Of a stretch of DNA of 38,238 bases, positions 1-7,772 are shown in pieces. Positions within the stretch are counted from its first letter, which is position 1. Every line of letters starts with the position of its first letter. The stretch spans positions 1 through 38,238 of the forward strand of contig CAZKND010000002.1 in the NCBI GenBank assembly GCA_964554215.1, read 5' to 3'. Under the pieces are notes generated by a model. It was not told where the DNA came from and ran no database searches. It was given only the letters and a program-made list of their open reading frames with translations. A program made the translations under genes and the position numbers. The stretch comes from CAYLJV01 sp964554215. Lineage in GTDB: Archaea > Hadarchaeota > Hadarchaeia > Hadarchaeales > JAGGTB01.

Positions 1-276
1 CCGGCATCTCCATCGATAGGATTTTCAGCATACTTGGCACTTTGGGGAGTATTCACATTTTATATGTGGATCAATAGTTTCTATCATGACTGGAACCTAG
101 TGATGGTTTTCGGAACTTTGTGGCTATTGTTTTTCCTACTAGCCTTAAATGTAGGAATGATTGCTGGCATTGTAGGAGTACTATGTGGAGCTTGGGCAGT
201 ATATACTAGCTTCTGTTACATATTTAGAGAACATTCAGGTATTGGATTACCTGGAACTGGCAGCCCCTTGGAATAA
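1..276 (+). CDS. satP: C-terminal part of an acetate/succinate transporter (GPR1/FUN34/YaaH, SatP family)
   Basis: This is a partial gene: the frame is open from base 1, so the start lies outside the window. The 91 residues seen contain three hydrophobic segments. The piece AYLALWGVFTFYMW resembles the YLGLWGVFTLFMF segment of bacterial YaaH/SatP, and GVLCGAWAVYTSF followed by GIGLPGTG matches the last membrane helix and the short polar tail of the family. Members are six-helix inner-membrane channels or transporters for acetate and related monocarboxylates. Here it would take up or release acetate. The N-terminal half, with the NPAPLGL-type signature, is not visible, so family membership rests on the C-terminal half only. 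A T-rich run follows the stop. Confidence 0.8.
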   Translation, partial: PASPSIGFSAYLALWGVFTFYMWINSFYHDWNLVMVFGTLWLLFFLLALNVGMIAGIVGVLCGAWAVYTSFCYIFREHSGIGLPGTGSPLE

Positions 277-280
277 GTCG

Positions 281-306
281 GATGGGGCTGATTTTTTCTT
301 TTTTGA
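281..306 (+). terminator. T-rich terminator after the transporter gene
   Basis: Just after the stop codon the sequence runs through a short G-rich segment into two T tracts (TTTTTT-C-TTTTTT). Archaeal RNA polymerase stops at such T tracts without needing a strong hairpin. The rest of the gap up to 510 is AT-rich leader with no convincing gene. Confidence 0.45.
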
Positions 307-510
307 GTGAACCCGAGAACTTTTCAGTTGAATTTTACTGAATAGAGAGTTTTACCATACTAACCTATTTATTGGGGCATATCCTTTGGTTAAAAGAAGG
401 AGGACAAACTTAGCAGACGAGTAGAGTATTTCGTGGAAAATCTGTTTTTTAATGTAATTGAGATAATTTTAGTTTTTGATATCTAAATTTTGTTTTAGGA
501 GGTGTAATTT

Positions 511-702
511 ATGAAAGGAACTGTAAAATTTTTCGACTCTAGGAAAAATTACGGATTTATCGAGCCGGAAGACGAAGATGAAGACCATTTTGTCCATGCT
601 AGCGATGTTGAATCGGGTACATTGGATGAAGAAGACGAAGTAGAGTTTGAGTCAGAAGAAGGCGATAAAGGCCCAAGAGCTGTTGAAGTTGAAAAGTTGT
701 GA
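511..702 (+). CDS. Cold-shock domain protein (CspA family)
   Basis: A 63-residue single-domain protein, the usual size for CspA-type cold-shock proteins. It starts MKGTVKFFDSRKNYGFI and carries RNP1 (KNYGFI) and RNP2 (HFVHAS), the aromatic patches that bind single-stranded RNA and DNA. Family members act as RNA chaperones. The second half is very acidic (a DEDEDH run and an EEEDE-like stretch), more so than bacterial CspA. That may reflect a salt-adapted proteome; this is inference. A strong Shine-Dalgarno AGGAGGTG lies eight bases before the ATG. The gene stands alone, followed by a strong hairpin terminator, so it is probably monocistronic. Confidence 0.92.
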   Translation: MKGTVKFFDSRKNYGFIEPEDEDEDHFVHASDVESGTLDEEDEVEFESEEGDKGPRAVEVEKL

Positions 703-734
703 GACTTTGATATTTTAAGAGCGCGTGATTTTGA

Positions 735-775
735 GAGGGTTGAAAATTTTTAACCCTCGTAATTATATTTTTTTT
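735..775 (+). terminator. Hairpin terminator after the cold-shock gene
   Basis: A perfect 7-bp stem, GAGGGTT (735-741) with AACCCTC (752-758), can extend through the AAAA/TTTT loop and is followed by eight T's at 768-775. It sits between the convergent cold-shock and FrhB-like genes. Confidence 0.7.
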
Positions 776-788
776 ATTTCTATATTTT

Positions 789-1994
789 TCATGGACTTTT
801 AGGCAATAATTGGTCGATTGTGTAGTATTTTTTGCAAAATTCACAAAAATAGGTTTTTGAGTAAGATTCGGATACTTTTCTTCCACAATTTGGACATTTC
901 AATATTCTTGGAGGGATTGGTTTATTCTCTTCCCATCTCTTTTTTATTTTTGCGAGACGATTTTTCTTTTTCTTTTTTGAAAGTTTCTTTGCTAATTTTA
1001 GGCCGGGTTTAACTTTTTCTAATTTTTCAATCTCTAGATTTTCTCCATCTGCGGTTTTCAATGCATTTTCACCTATTTCTGTTCTGGAAAGAACTACATT
1101 ATGTCCTTTTGGAGCGCCTACGTTCCCGATAGATATATCTGCTAGTTCTGATGAGAAGTCTAAACATGTTTCGCAGAAAGGATACATCAAAGGTTTCATA
1201 TCTTTAACAGGGAGTTTTTCTTTTTTCTGGCGGGTTTCAGCTATGAAATCTCCTTTTTTTATGTCAAATTTGGTTATGTTTTTTATTTTTAGATTTAGTT
1301 TATCCTCTACAGTTTCCACTATGGTGTCGTATGGATAACTTTCCATGCAAAACAATCCTATAATCAGTTTTACGTTGGATATCAATTTTTTTGAGGATTC
1401 TTTTCCGACTTCCATTCTCCTTAAAGCTTGGACCTGGCAAGGGGGTGCGACGATAGCTAATCTACTTTTTTCTCCCTCTTCTGAAACTTCTTTTAATTTT
1501 TTGATAATAGGTGATAGAGAGTAGATAGTTCCTCCATATTTCAGTAGATCCTTTTTTTCGGTAACTAGTTTACCTTCTGGTTTCCATGGTTTGCTATCTG
1601 TACCTGTAACGATTGCACCGTCGATGAATTCTTCATCTAATAGATTGTAAAGAATTGTAGTTATTGTTCCTCCATCTTGTGCTCTTTTTGATATTTCTTC
1701 GGAGTTTGTTCGGGTTGAGAAGGCGTTTTTGTATGAACCGAGGAGTTTAGAATTTTTTTCTTCACCAAAGATTCTCTCGGATTCATCGTCGTTTTTAGAA
1801 AATTGGGGGCATCTGGATATGCATAGACCACAATTTTTACATTCGCCTTTCAGTACTGGTTTGTTCTCTCCCATTTTTAGTGAGTCGTATGGGCATGAAG
1901 CTACGCATGATTGGCATTCGATACAAAGTTCTGTGCTTAATCTTTCTATAAGCTGATTGTAAATATTTCTGTCTTCTTCAACTTCGTGGTTCAT
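789..1994 (-). CDS. FrhB-like coenzyme F420 hydrogenase/dehydrogenase beta-subunit family protein with a C-terminal zinc ribbon
   Basis: 401 residues. Two ferredoxin-type 4Fe-4S motifs open the protein: C24-x2-C27-x2-C30-x3-C34 and C52-x2-C55-x2-C58-x3-C62. The FrhB core follows, with the hallmark APPCQVQALR around C186, GLFCMESY around C216 and YPFCETC (C274, C277). Family members bind FAD and iron-sulfur clusters and pass electrons between F420H2 and a partner. At the C terminus, after a Lys-rich linker, there is a zinc-ribbon-like CPNC...CEFC (C367, C370, C384, C387), which typical FrhB proteins lack. No hydrogenase, Fpo or sulfite-reductase partner is adjacent, so the electron partner is unknown. 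The family is firm; F420 as substrate is inferred. Confidence 0.82.
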   Translation of the reverse strand: MNHEVEEDRNIYNQLIERLSTELCIECQSCVASCPYDSLKMGENKPVLKGECKNCGLCISRCPQFSKNDDESERIFGEEKNSKLLGSYKNAFSTRTNSEEISKRAQDGGTITTILYNLLDEEFIDGAIVTGTDSKPWKPEGKLVTEKKDLLKYGGTIYSLSPIIKKLKEVSEEGEKSRLAIVAPPCQVQALRRMEVGKESSKKLISNVKLIIGLFCMESYPYDTIVETVEDKLNLKIKNITKFDIKKGDFIAETRQKKEKLPVKDMKPLMYPFCETCLDFSSELADISIGNVGAPKGHNVVLSRTEIGENALKTADGENLEIEKLEKVKPGLKLAKKLSKKKKKNRLAKIKKRWEENKPIPPRILKCPNCGRKVSESYSKTYFCEFCKKYYTIDQLLPKSP

Positions 1995-2290
1995 TCTTTC
2001 ACTTCATGTTTATTTTTAATTGATTTTCAAATAAATCCTTGATTTTATACGGTTACTTTAAAGAGAAATATTGTCTTTTAAGCTATTAATTTTTATTTTA
2101 ATAAATTTAAAGAGATTTTAACAAATCAATAAGACTAAAATTATCATAAATTTCCATTCTTAGCGTTTTAAAACTATAATTAAGGAATAGAGGTTTCCAT
2201 CGTATTTTTTAGCTTTAAGAATTCTAATTTCGGCGATATTAGTTAAAATTAATAAATTTGTTATCAATAACATTTTGTCGAGGGAGAGTA
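1995..2290. other. AT-rich intergenic region between divergent genes
   Basis: About 295 bases between the FrhB-like gene (minus) and the prenyltransferase (plus). It is very AT-rich with several TTTAAA/TTAAAATTAATAAA stretches that could serve as TATA boxes in both directions. I see no gene, repeat or RNA structure in it. Confidence 0.4.
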
Positions 2291-3277
2291 ATGGATGATT
2301 GGGAGGAATTTGCCGATGATATATTCAGAATCCAAAGAGAGTCTATTTTGCCTCTGTCAGTCAGATTGTTGATAGTGGCATTGTCAACTTTGATATCTCC
2401 TGCTTTTTACCTATTGCAAAGGGTTGATTCTGAAAGCCTCGATTTTGAAAAAAATAGCTTTAGAGTTGGTGGAAAGTTAGAGGACGTGATGATGACTTTG
2501 CCGGGCGCAGACTACTTGGCTACGTTATTATCGAATTATTATCTTACTAAGATTAGTCGTGATATTAAACAGAATGGTGATCTTCCCGACCACATTGGAA
2601 TAATCATGGATGGAAATAGAAGATTTGCTCAGGGTTTAAGGGCTAGAAAGGGGACAGGCCATGCTTTAGGGGCCGAGAAGCTGAGAAGCGTCTTGGATTG
2701 GGCTAAGGAGTTTGGGATAAAATACGGTACAGTTTATGCTTTTTCTAAACAAAACATGAGGAGGTCGGAGGATGAGGTGGAGGAATTAATGGATTTGATG
2801 GAGAGGAAATTTAGAGAGCTTGCCAATGATCCAGATATTCATTCCGATAAGGTTCGAATAAGGATAATTGGTGATAAAAGTGATCTCCCTCTACGGGTTA
2901 GAAAGGCAATGGAAGAGGTTGAAACCAAAACTGAAGGTTACGATGGTTTTGTTTTTAATGTTGCTGTAAATTATGGTGGGAGAGAAGAGATAGTTGATGC
3001 TGTTAGGAGAATATCTGGGAAGGTCAAGGAAGGAAAGATTGATTCTGAGGACATCGATGAGGAGCTAGTTGATGAACATTTATACATGAGTGACATTCCT
3101 GATCCGGATCTGATTATTAGGACGAGTGGGGAGGAAAGGCTAAGTGGATTTCTTTTATGGAGATCAGCATATAGTGAACTTCATTTCTGTGATTCGAATT
3201 GGCCTGCCATGACCAAGTTGGATTTTTTACGTGCATTGTACGATTATCAGGGGAGAGAAAGAAGATTTGGAAAATAA
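2291..3277 (+). CDS. uppS: Cis-prenyltransferase (undecaprenyl/polyprenyl diphosphate synthase family)
   Basis: Makes long cis-polyprenyl diphosphates, the precursor of the dolichol-type lipid carrier used for glycosylation in archaea. With the ATG at 2291 (GGGAGAG just upstream) the protein has 328 residues. An upstream in-frame TTG at 2258 has no such site. The catalytic motif HIGIIMDGNRRFA begins near residue 101 with the essential Asp at 107. FNVAVNYGGREEIV and the PDLIIRTSGEERLSGFLLW...SELHF block that binds isopentenyl diphosphate follow. Unusually, about 95 residues precede the catalytic domain and include a hydrophobic stretch near residues 20-44. Most homologues have only about 25, so this one may be tied to the membrane. 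Confidence 0.9.
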   Translation: MDDWEEFADDIFRIQRESILPLSVRLLIVALSTLISPAFYLLQRVDSESLDFEKNSFRVGGKLEDVMMTLPGADYLATLLSNYYLTKISRDIKQNGDLPDHIGIIMDGNRRFAQGLRARKGTGHALGAEKLRSVLDWAKEFGIKYGTVYAFSKQNMRRSEDEVEELMDLMERKFRELANDPDIHSDKVRIRIIGDKSDLPLRVRKAMEEVETKTEGYDGFVFNVAVNYGGREEIVDAVRRISGKVKEGKIDSEDIDEELVDEHLYMSDIPDPDLIIRTSGEERLSGFLLWRSAYSELHFCDSNWPAMTKLDFLRALYDYQGRERRFGK

Positions 3278-3325
3278 ATATGCTGTAGGCAAAAGAGACT
3301 AATCTTTTCGCAGTTGAGAAAATAT

Positions 3326-3847
3326 TTATGAAGATATCATTTCTTCGCCTTTATCTAGGGATATCTTAGCTGTCAATGGGAGTTTCATTTTTGCACGACG
3401 GAGTGACTCCCTCCCTGCTTTGTAAAACTCTCTGGGGGCTTTTATGCTCAGTATTTTTTGCCCATCTGATATCCGAGCTGCCAAACTGACTGGTCTGCCG
3501 AATGATTTTCTCATACCGTCAGAAATACGATCGGCTCCAGCTCCTAGTGCAATTGGATTTTCTCTTAAAACTTGATGAGGATACACTCTGAGTTTCAAGT
3601 AATAATTTTTTTCTCCAGCCGTTTTTACCATTTGTCGGTTTGCTGACACTCTTGCAGACTCTAAAGCTGTGTGTCTTATTTGTCCCTTTTCTTCTGATTT
3701 CAGTGAAAGTTCTATTGGATACTCTTTGTCTGGATCTCCTTCTTCGTAAAACGTTATTCTGTTACCTGGTAGTCCTGTTATGTACTCTTTTCGAGTGTAC
3801 GGTTGCCCGTCTTGCTTTCTGTATGAGCTAGCTGGTTTTTCTGGCAT
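3326..3847 (-). CDS. rpl10e: 50S ribosomal protein L10e (uL16)
   Basis: 173 residues, the normal size of archaeal L10e, the counterpart of bacterial L16 near the peptidyl transferase centre and the 5S rRNA. Recognisable blocks are SYRKQDGQPYTRKEYITGLPG at the N terminus, VYPHQVLRENPIALGAGADR, GMRKSFGRPVSLAARI (the basic rRNA-contacting loop) and AREFYKAGRESLRRAKMKLP. A TATA box lies about 30 bases before the ATG, so the transcript probably has almost no leader. The gene is convergent with the prenyltransferase and divergent from the TrkA gene. Confidence 0.96.
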   Translation of the reverse strand: MPEKPASSYRKQDGQPYTRKEYITGLPGNRITFYEEGDPDKEYPIELSLKSEEKGQIRHTALESARVSANRQMVKTAGEKNYYLKLRVYPHQVLRENPIALGAGADRISDGMRKSFGRPVSLAARISDGQKILSIKAPREFYKAGRESLRRAKMKLPLTAKISLDKGEEMISS

Positions 3848-3873
3848 ATTATCACTGTATAGTTTTTCACACC

Positions 3874-3886
3874 CTTATTTATATTT
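3874..3886 (-). promoter_or_regulatory. TATA box of the L10e gene
   Basis: Read on the minus strand this is AAATATAAATAAG, a good archaeal TATA element. Its centre lies about 33 bases before the start codon. With the usual spacing of about 27 bases to the transcription start, the mRNA leader would be only a few bases long. Confidence 0.55.
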
Positions 3887-3918
3887 GTGATGTTATGAGA
3901 CAATATGTTGGTGAAACT

Positions 3919-4575
3919 GTGTTTATAATCATAGTTGGCGGTGGTAGAACAGGTCATCTTTTAGCTACTAGGTTGCTCAAGAGGAATCATCAAGTTTCCA
4001 TTATTGAATCTGACCCGGACAGAGCGGAAGAACTGGCCGTAGAGCTCGATTGTCTTGTAATTAACGGAACGGGTGGAGATATCGATGTTTTGAAAGATGC
4101 GGGTGGAGAGGATGCTGATGCTTTAGTTTCTGTAACTGGGTCTGACGAGATCAATTTCATGGCTGTAAAACTTGCGAAGGAATTGGATATTGAACGGGTT
4201 GTCACGAGAGTTAATGAGGATAAGTTAGCCGGAGCGTTTGAAGATTTAGGTGCAGATGCGGCTATCAGTTTCGTTGATGCAGCTGTGACTCTTTATGAAA
4301 GGGCGACTACTAGTTCGGAAATGTATGGTCTTATGAGTTTACAAGGGGGCGATCAAGAGGTTGTGGAGGTTACGGTCGCTGAGGATTCTGAGGTTGTTGA
4401 TGAGTCGATAAAGGATTTAAGTATACCTGATTTGTGTACGGTTGCTATGGTTTCTAGAGGTGGGGACCTCATACCGCCTAGAGGTGATACTGTTTTCAAG
4501 GAAAAAGACAGGGTAGTTTTAGTTGGGGAGTCTTCAGCTGTAATGGAAGTCGCTAAAAATATTAGGGGAAAATAG
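3919..4575 (+). CDS. trkA: TrkA-type potassium uptake regulatory protein (RCK/KTN + TrkA-C)
   Basis: A cytoplasmic regulatory subunit of Trk/Ktr potassium channels, binding NAD(H) or nucleotides. The Rossmann fold begins FIIIVGGGRTGHLLA, with the acidic ribose-binding position in IIESDPDRAEEL. The RCK domain fills about residues 1-130 and the TrkA-C domain (VVEVTVAEDSEVVDESI...) the rest. I chose the GTG at 3919, which has GGTGA five bases upstream and places the first beta strand at the N terminus as in homologues. An in-frame ATG at 3895 would add eight residues and could also be used. No channel subunit (TrkH) is adjacent. The next gene also encodes a transport regulator. Confidence 0.9.
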   Translation: MFIIIVGGGRTGHLLATRLLKRNHQVSIIESDPDRAEELAVELDCLVINGTGGDIDVLKDAGGEDADALVSVTGSDEINFMAVKLAKELDIERVVTRVNEDKLAGAFEDLGADAAISFVDAAVTLYERATTSSEMYGLMSLQGGDQEVVEVTVAEDSEVVDESIKDLSIPDLCTVAMVSRGGDLIPPRGDTVFKEKDRVVLVGESSAVMEVAKNIRGK

Positions 4576-4693
4576 CTTTTTAATTCTATTTTCTTTTCCT
4601 CTATTGTTTTGCTAGGTATATGCAAAATATTTGAATATCTGTAAATCTGTTCTTATGTTTAGAATGTTGGAATTTTACATAGATTTTTAATGA

Positions 4694-4712
4694 TTATCAG
4701 ATATTTTGATAA
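4694..4712. promoter_or_regulatory. Inverted repeat upstream of the AbrB-PhoU gene
   Basis: TTATCA (4694-4699) and TGATAA (4707-4712) form a perfect 6-bp inverted repeat with a 7-base spacer, about 37 bases before the start of the AbrB-PhoU gene. The position suits an operator, possibly autoregulatory since the gene product has an AbrB DNA-binding domain. In AT-rich DNA such repeats also arise by chance. Confidence 0.25.
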
Positions 4713-4748
4713 AAAAGGATAAGTTAGTAAATAAATGATTGTGAAACA

Positions 4749-5798
4749 ATGACTTCAAGAAAAATTCAAAAGAGTAGGAGCGGAAGTTACCTAGTTTCCC
4801 TACCTAAGAATTGGGTGGAAGAAAGCGGACTTGAGAAGGGAGATAGAGTAGAGATAAAAGAGTTAGAAAAGGGTTCTCTTAATTTACAGTTGTCGGAAAG
4901 AGAAGCAAAATCTAATTATGAATTGCATTATGATGACTTTTCTAATCTGGAATCATTAGAGGATACTATTAAGTCCTGTTATATGCAAGGGGCCGAAACT
5001 ATAAAGGTTAAATTTGGCGAAAAATCTGTTTCTGAAGAGAAAGAAAAACTGAGACACGTGGTTCTGGATTTGATAGGAGCTGAAATTTTAAAGAATGGTC
5101 CGGATTTGGTTTCTTATAGAGTTTTGGTGGATCCTACGAAATTTTCCATAAAGAATCTGACTCGAAGAATTTTTGATTTGATAACTTCTGTACAGGAAAA
5201 CGCAGTTGAGGCTTTGGAAAAGGAAGATCCAGGTTTGGTTTCTGGCGTTTCTCAAAGAAAAAAGGACGCTGACAGATTGTATCGCCTGATGATTCGTGAG
5301 TTAAAGATTTCGGCTTCGAACAAGGAAGTTGCTGATTCAATAGGTGTGGAGGGAAGAGGTGATGAGTTGGTTTATACTATAGCAGCCAGGGATTTGAGTA
5401 AAATGGCTCATCATTCGGTTAGATTCGCCGAGATTGTTCACAAGTCGGAAGGTCGTTTATCGGAGGCGGATATTGATTCTATTTTGGAAATATCGGATTT
5501 AGTTTCAAAAATGGAAAAGCAGTCTGTGAGAGCCCTTCTAGATAAAAAGATTGGAATGGCCACGGACCTTGAAAGAAAAATGAAGGAAGTGAAAGGATTA
5601 ACAGATTATTTTGTGAATAATCCATCTGAAAATTCTTTGGATAAGGATTTGTCTGATTCCCAGAGTAAGAAGTGTTTGGACCCGGCTATGTGTGATTTGA
5701 GGACCTCATTATCCAGAAATCTAAGAAGAATGGCCGATTATTCTCTCGCAATAGTGAAAAATGCCACTTTAGGCGCTGTAAGCAAGTACGAAGAATGA
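4749..5798 (+). CDS. AbrB/SpoVT-domain PhoU-like regulator
   Basis: 349 residues. Residues 1-50 (RKIQKSRSGSYLVSLPKNWV...GLEKGDRVEI) form a SpoVT/AbrB swapped-hairpin DNA-binding domain. The rest is mostly helical, with two PhoU-like repeats (for example RRIFDLITSVQENAVEAL and ARDLSKMAHHSVRFAEIV). Archaeal proteins of this architecture are annotated as phosphate-uptake regulators and often lie near phosphate or cation transport genes. Here it follows a TrkA-type gene with a 173-base gap. No pst genes are in the window, so whether the signal is phosphate or something else is open. Two Cys near the C terminus (KKCLDPAMCDL) have no assigned role. Confidence 0.8.
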   Translation: MTSRKIQKSRSGSYLVSLPKNWVEESGLEKGDRVEIKELEKGSLNLQLSEREAKSNYELHYDDFSNLESLEDTIKSCYMQGAETIKVKFGEKSVSEEKEKLRHVVLDLIGAEILKNGPDLVSYRVLVDPTKFSIKNLTRRIFDLITSVQENAVEALEKEDPGLVSGVSQRKKDADRLYRLMIRELKISASNKEVADSIGVEGRGDELVYTIAARDLSKMAHHSVRFAEIVHKSEGRLSEADIDSILEISDLVSKMEKQSVRALLDKKIGMATDLERKMKEVKGLTDYFVNNPSENSLDKDLSDSQSKKCLDPAMCDLRTSLSRNLRRMADYSLAIVKNATLGAVSKYEE

Positions 5799-5808
5799 AA
5801 ATATGGTT

Positions 5809-7008
5809 TCAGTTGAGAGGGTTTAGTAACCATCTTAAATACCTAACAGAGTTCTTTAGTCCGAAATGGTTTACTAAACGAGGCATTTTTTTCGCCATTT
5901 CTTTTAGTAGATGTGAATGCTCGTCGAACTTGAAATCCTCGAGAATCATCTTCTTTATATATGGTTTTTTCAGGAGATTGAAAAATTTAGAGATGTCTTC
6001 GTCTTCCATATTCTCTAAGAGATTCATAATCCTGTTTCCAATTTCAAATTCTTTACCAAACTTTTCTTTGACTTTTTCATCATACTCTTTCAGAATATTT
6101 TCCCGAGGTTCTTTTTCCAGTCCTTTTGTAATTACTTCACTGGCAATCTCGGCGCAAGAAAGTCCCATATAGATACCTCCACCTGTTAGCGGTTTAACCT
6201 GTCCTGCTGCGTCGCCTACTAGGACCACTCGATCGTCGAAAACCTTTCTTTTTCCACTTTTAGGTATTATATCAGTGGTATATCGGACGATTTTTTCATG
6301 TGAGTTCTTTGGTAGAACCGGATTTTTTCGGATGAATTTTTCGAGATTTTTCCGGACGTTATTTTGTCTGTCGCATAACCCCACTCTATAAATCTCTCCT
6401 GCTGGCACAACCCAGGCAAAGAAATGTTCGGACCATTCGTTTTTGAAAAATATGTTAGCGGCTTCTCTCTCCGATTTACCCACTATTTCAGCTTGAGCTC
6501 CGGAAAGCGGGGAAAACTCTTCGATTAAGTTAAAATTTCGAGCCACTGTTGAGTTCCCGCCGTCGGCACCTACGATTAATCTTGCTCTGAGTTCTTCTGT
6601 TCCGTCTTTTTCTTTTACTTTGACAGATACTCCGGATTCATCTCTGGCTATGTCGGAACATTTAGAATTAAGTCTAATATCTACACCTTCTTCGGCCGCC
6701 ATTATCGCTAAATCTTTGTCGAAACCGCTTCTATTTATGCAATGTGCTTCCACTTTGTCTCGTGTTAGTTTGACAGATTCGTTCTTTGGCGAGTACACGA
6801 TCCCTTCTTTTAATCTGTTTAAGGACCATCTCGAAGGATTCAAACCTAATTCCTTCATACCTCCATCTCCCACTATCCCTGCGCAACACATCGGATGGCC
6901 AATCTGACTGTCCTCTTCGATTATGGTCACATCAAAGCCTTTCTCTGCAAGTTTTTTCCCGGTAAAACAGCCAGAAGGGCCGCCACCTACTATAATCACG
7001 TCTCTCAA
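5809..7008 (-). CDS. Geranylgeranyl reductase family FAD-dependent oxidoreductase (archaeal lipid hydrogenation)
   Basis: About 399 residues. It saturates the double bonds of geranylgeranyl chains in archaeal ether lipids, or of the side chain of a quinone. Evidence: N-terminal FAD site DVIIVGGGPSGCFTGKKLAEKG, the family motif HPMCCAGIV, the second FAD motif VLVGDAAGQVKPLTGGGIYMG, and overall size. I place the start at TTG 7008: GGAGAT lies a few bases upstream and the flavin-binding strand then begins at residue 3. A longer reading frame to 7083 exists, but the extra 25 residues resemble nothing and would overlap the divergent gene's promoter. The substrate (phospholipid or quinone) cannot be told from sequence alone. 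Confidence 0.88.
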   Translation of the reverse strand: MRDVIIVGGGPSGCFTGKKLAEKGFDVTIIEEDSQIGHPMCCAGIVGDGGMKELGLNPSRWSLNRLKEGIVYSPKNESVKLTRDKVEAHCINRSGFDKDLAIMAAEEGVDIRLNSKCSDIARDESGVSVKVKEKDGTEELRARLIVGADGGNSTVARNFNLIEEFSPLSGAQAEIVGKSEREAANIFFKNEWSEHFFAWVVPAGEIYRVGLCDRQNNVRKNLEKFIRKNPVLPKNSHEKIVRYTTDIIPKSGKRKVFDDRVVLVGDAAGQVKPLTGGGIYMGLSCAEIASEVITKGLEKEPRENILKEYDEKVKEKFGKEFEIGNRIMNLLENMEDEDISKFFNLLKKPYIKKMILEDFKFDEHSHLLKEMAKKMPRLVNHFGLKNSVRYLRWLLNPLN

Positions 7009-7072
7009 TGCGATCTCCCGGCATCGGTTTTTTAAGTTCAAGGTAAATAAGGATATCGAGTGGGACCTGAAA

Positions 7073-7393
7073 ATGATAAACATAGGATATATAATCTTAG
7101 GAGCAATAGTATTGTTCTTTCCAGGTTTCTTGCTGAGCTGCTTACTTTATCCAGGTAAGGAAAGGCTCGATTTTTGGAGCAGGTTTGCGACGAGTGTCGG
7201 ACTTAGTGCCCTCGTAGATATGCTTATAATCTTGATGCTTTCCCACCCGGAGATAAGAGCTCTCAGATTTTGGCCTGTAGTCGGTTCGATTTTAGGATTC
7301 TCCGCGATCTTTGGAGTTATGATTCCTTTTGTCGGCGAGAGTTTGGAAGCTTTCCTAGCCTTTTTCGGTCAATCAGGGTCTGAAATTAGGTGA
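7073..7393 (+). CDS. Small membrane protein, DUF1616-like
   Basis: 106 residues with three predicted membrane helices (about residues 3-22, 40-60 and 72-95). The first two are joined by YPGKERLDFWSRFATSVGLS, a pattern like the start of DUF1616-type proteins, in which a helix ending FFPGF is followed by a K-E-LD-x-x-x-R segment. Function is not known. The ATG at 7073 is preferred: the frame continues upstream, but only across the 5' end of the divergent reductase gene. It may be the first gene of the plus-strand run into pth2, thiL and adk, 13 bases before pth2. Confidence 0.6.
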   Translation: MINIGYIILGAIVLFFPGFLLSCLLYPGKERLDFWSRFATSVGLSALVDMLIILMLSHPEIRALRFWPVVGSILGFSAIFGVMIPFVGESLEAFLAFFGQSGSEIR

Positions 7394-7406
7394 CTGAGAG
7401 GTTACG

Positions 7407-7766
7407 ATGACAGGATATAAGCAGGTCATTGTAGTTAGAGATGACTTGAACATGAGCCAGGGTAAGCTTGCTGCTCAAGTTGCTCATGCTTCTTTAAATT
7501 CTGCCGAAAAGGCGAGGGAGAAAAATTCTGGGTGGTATGAGGATTGGAGGAAGAGCCAGCAGAAGAAAGTTGTTGTCAAGGCCCCTAATGTTGATGATTT
7601 GAAAGATTTGAAGAAAGAAGCTGAAATTCAAAATATTCCCAGTTCTCTTGTTCAAGATGCCGGACACACGGAACTTTCTCCGAATACGTATACTACCTTA
7701 AGTGTAGGCCCTGCACCAGAGGAGAAAGTGGATAATATTACGGGCCATTTGAAGTTATTGGGGTGA
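7407..7766 (+). CDS. pth2: Peptidyl-tRNA hydrolase, archaeal/eukaryotic type (Pth2)
   Basis: 119 residues, the standard size. Pth2 releases peptides from prematurely dropped peptidyl-tRNA. The opening YKQVIVVRDDLNMSQGKLAAQVAHAS is the family signature and contains the catalytic-site Lys and Asp, with the QVAHAS helix. SLVQDAGHTELSPNTYTTLSVGPAP holds the conserved DAGxTE...P..T.L..GP block. It lies between the small membrane protein and thiL, six bases before the latter, so these genes are probably cotranscribed. Confidence 0.95.
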   Translation: MTGYKQVIVVRDDLNMSQGKLAAQVAHASLNSAEKAREKNSGWYEDWRKSQQKKVVVKAPNVDDLKDLKKEAEIQNIPSSLVQDAGHTELSPNTYTTLSVGPAPEEKVDNITGHLKLLG

Positions 7767-7772
7767 TGTATT

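Noticed and set aside
6923..7072. Longer start for the DUF1616-like protein
   Set aside because: The extra 50 residues read through the start and promoter of the divergent reductase gene and resemble nothing; the ATG at 7073 leads straight into the first membrane helix.
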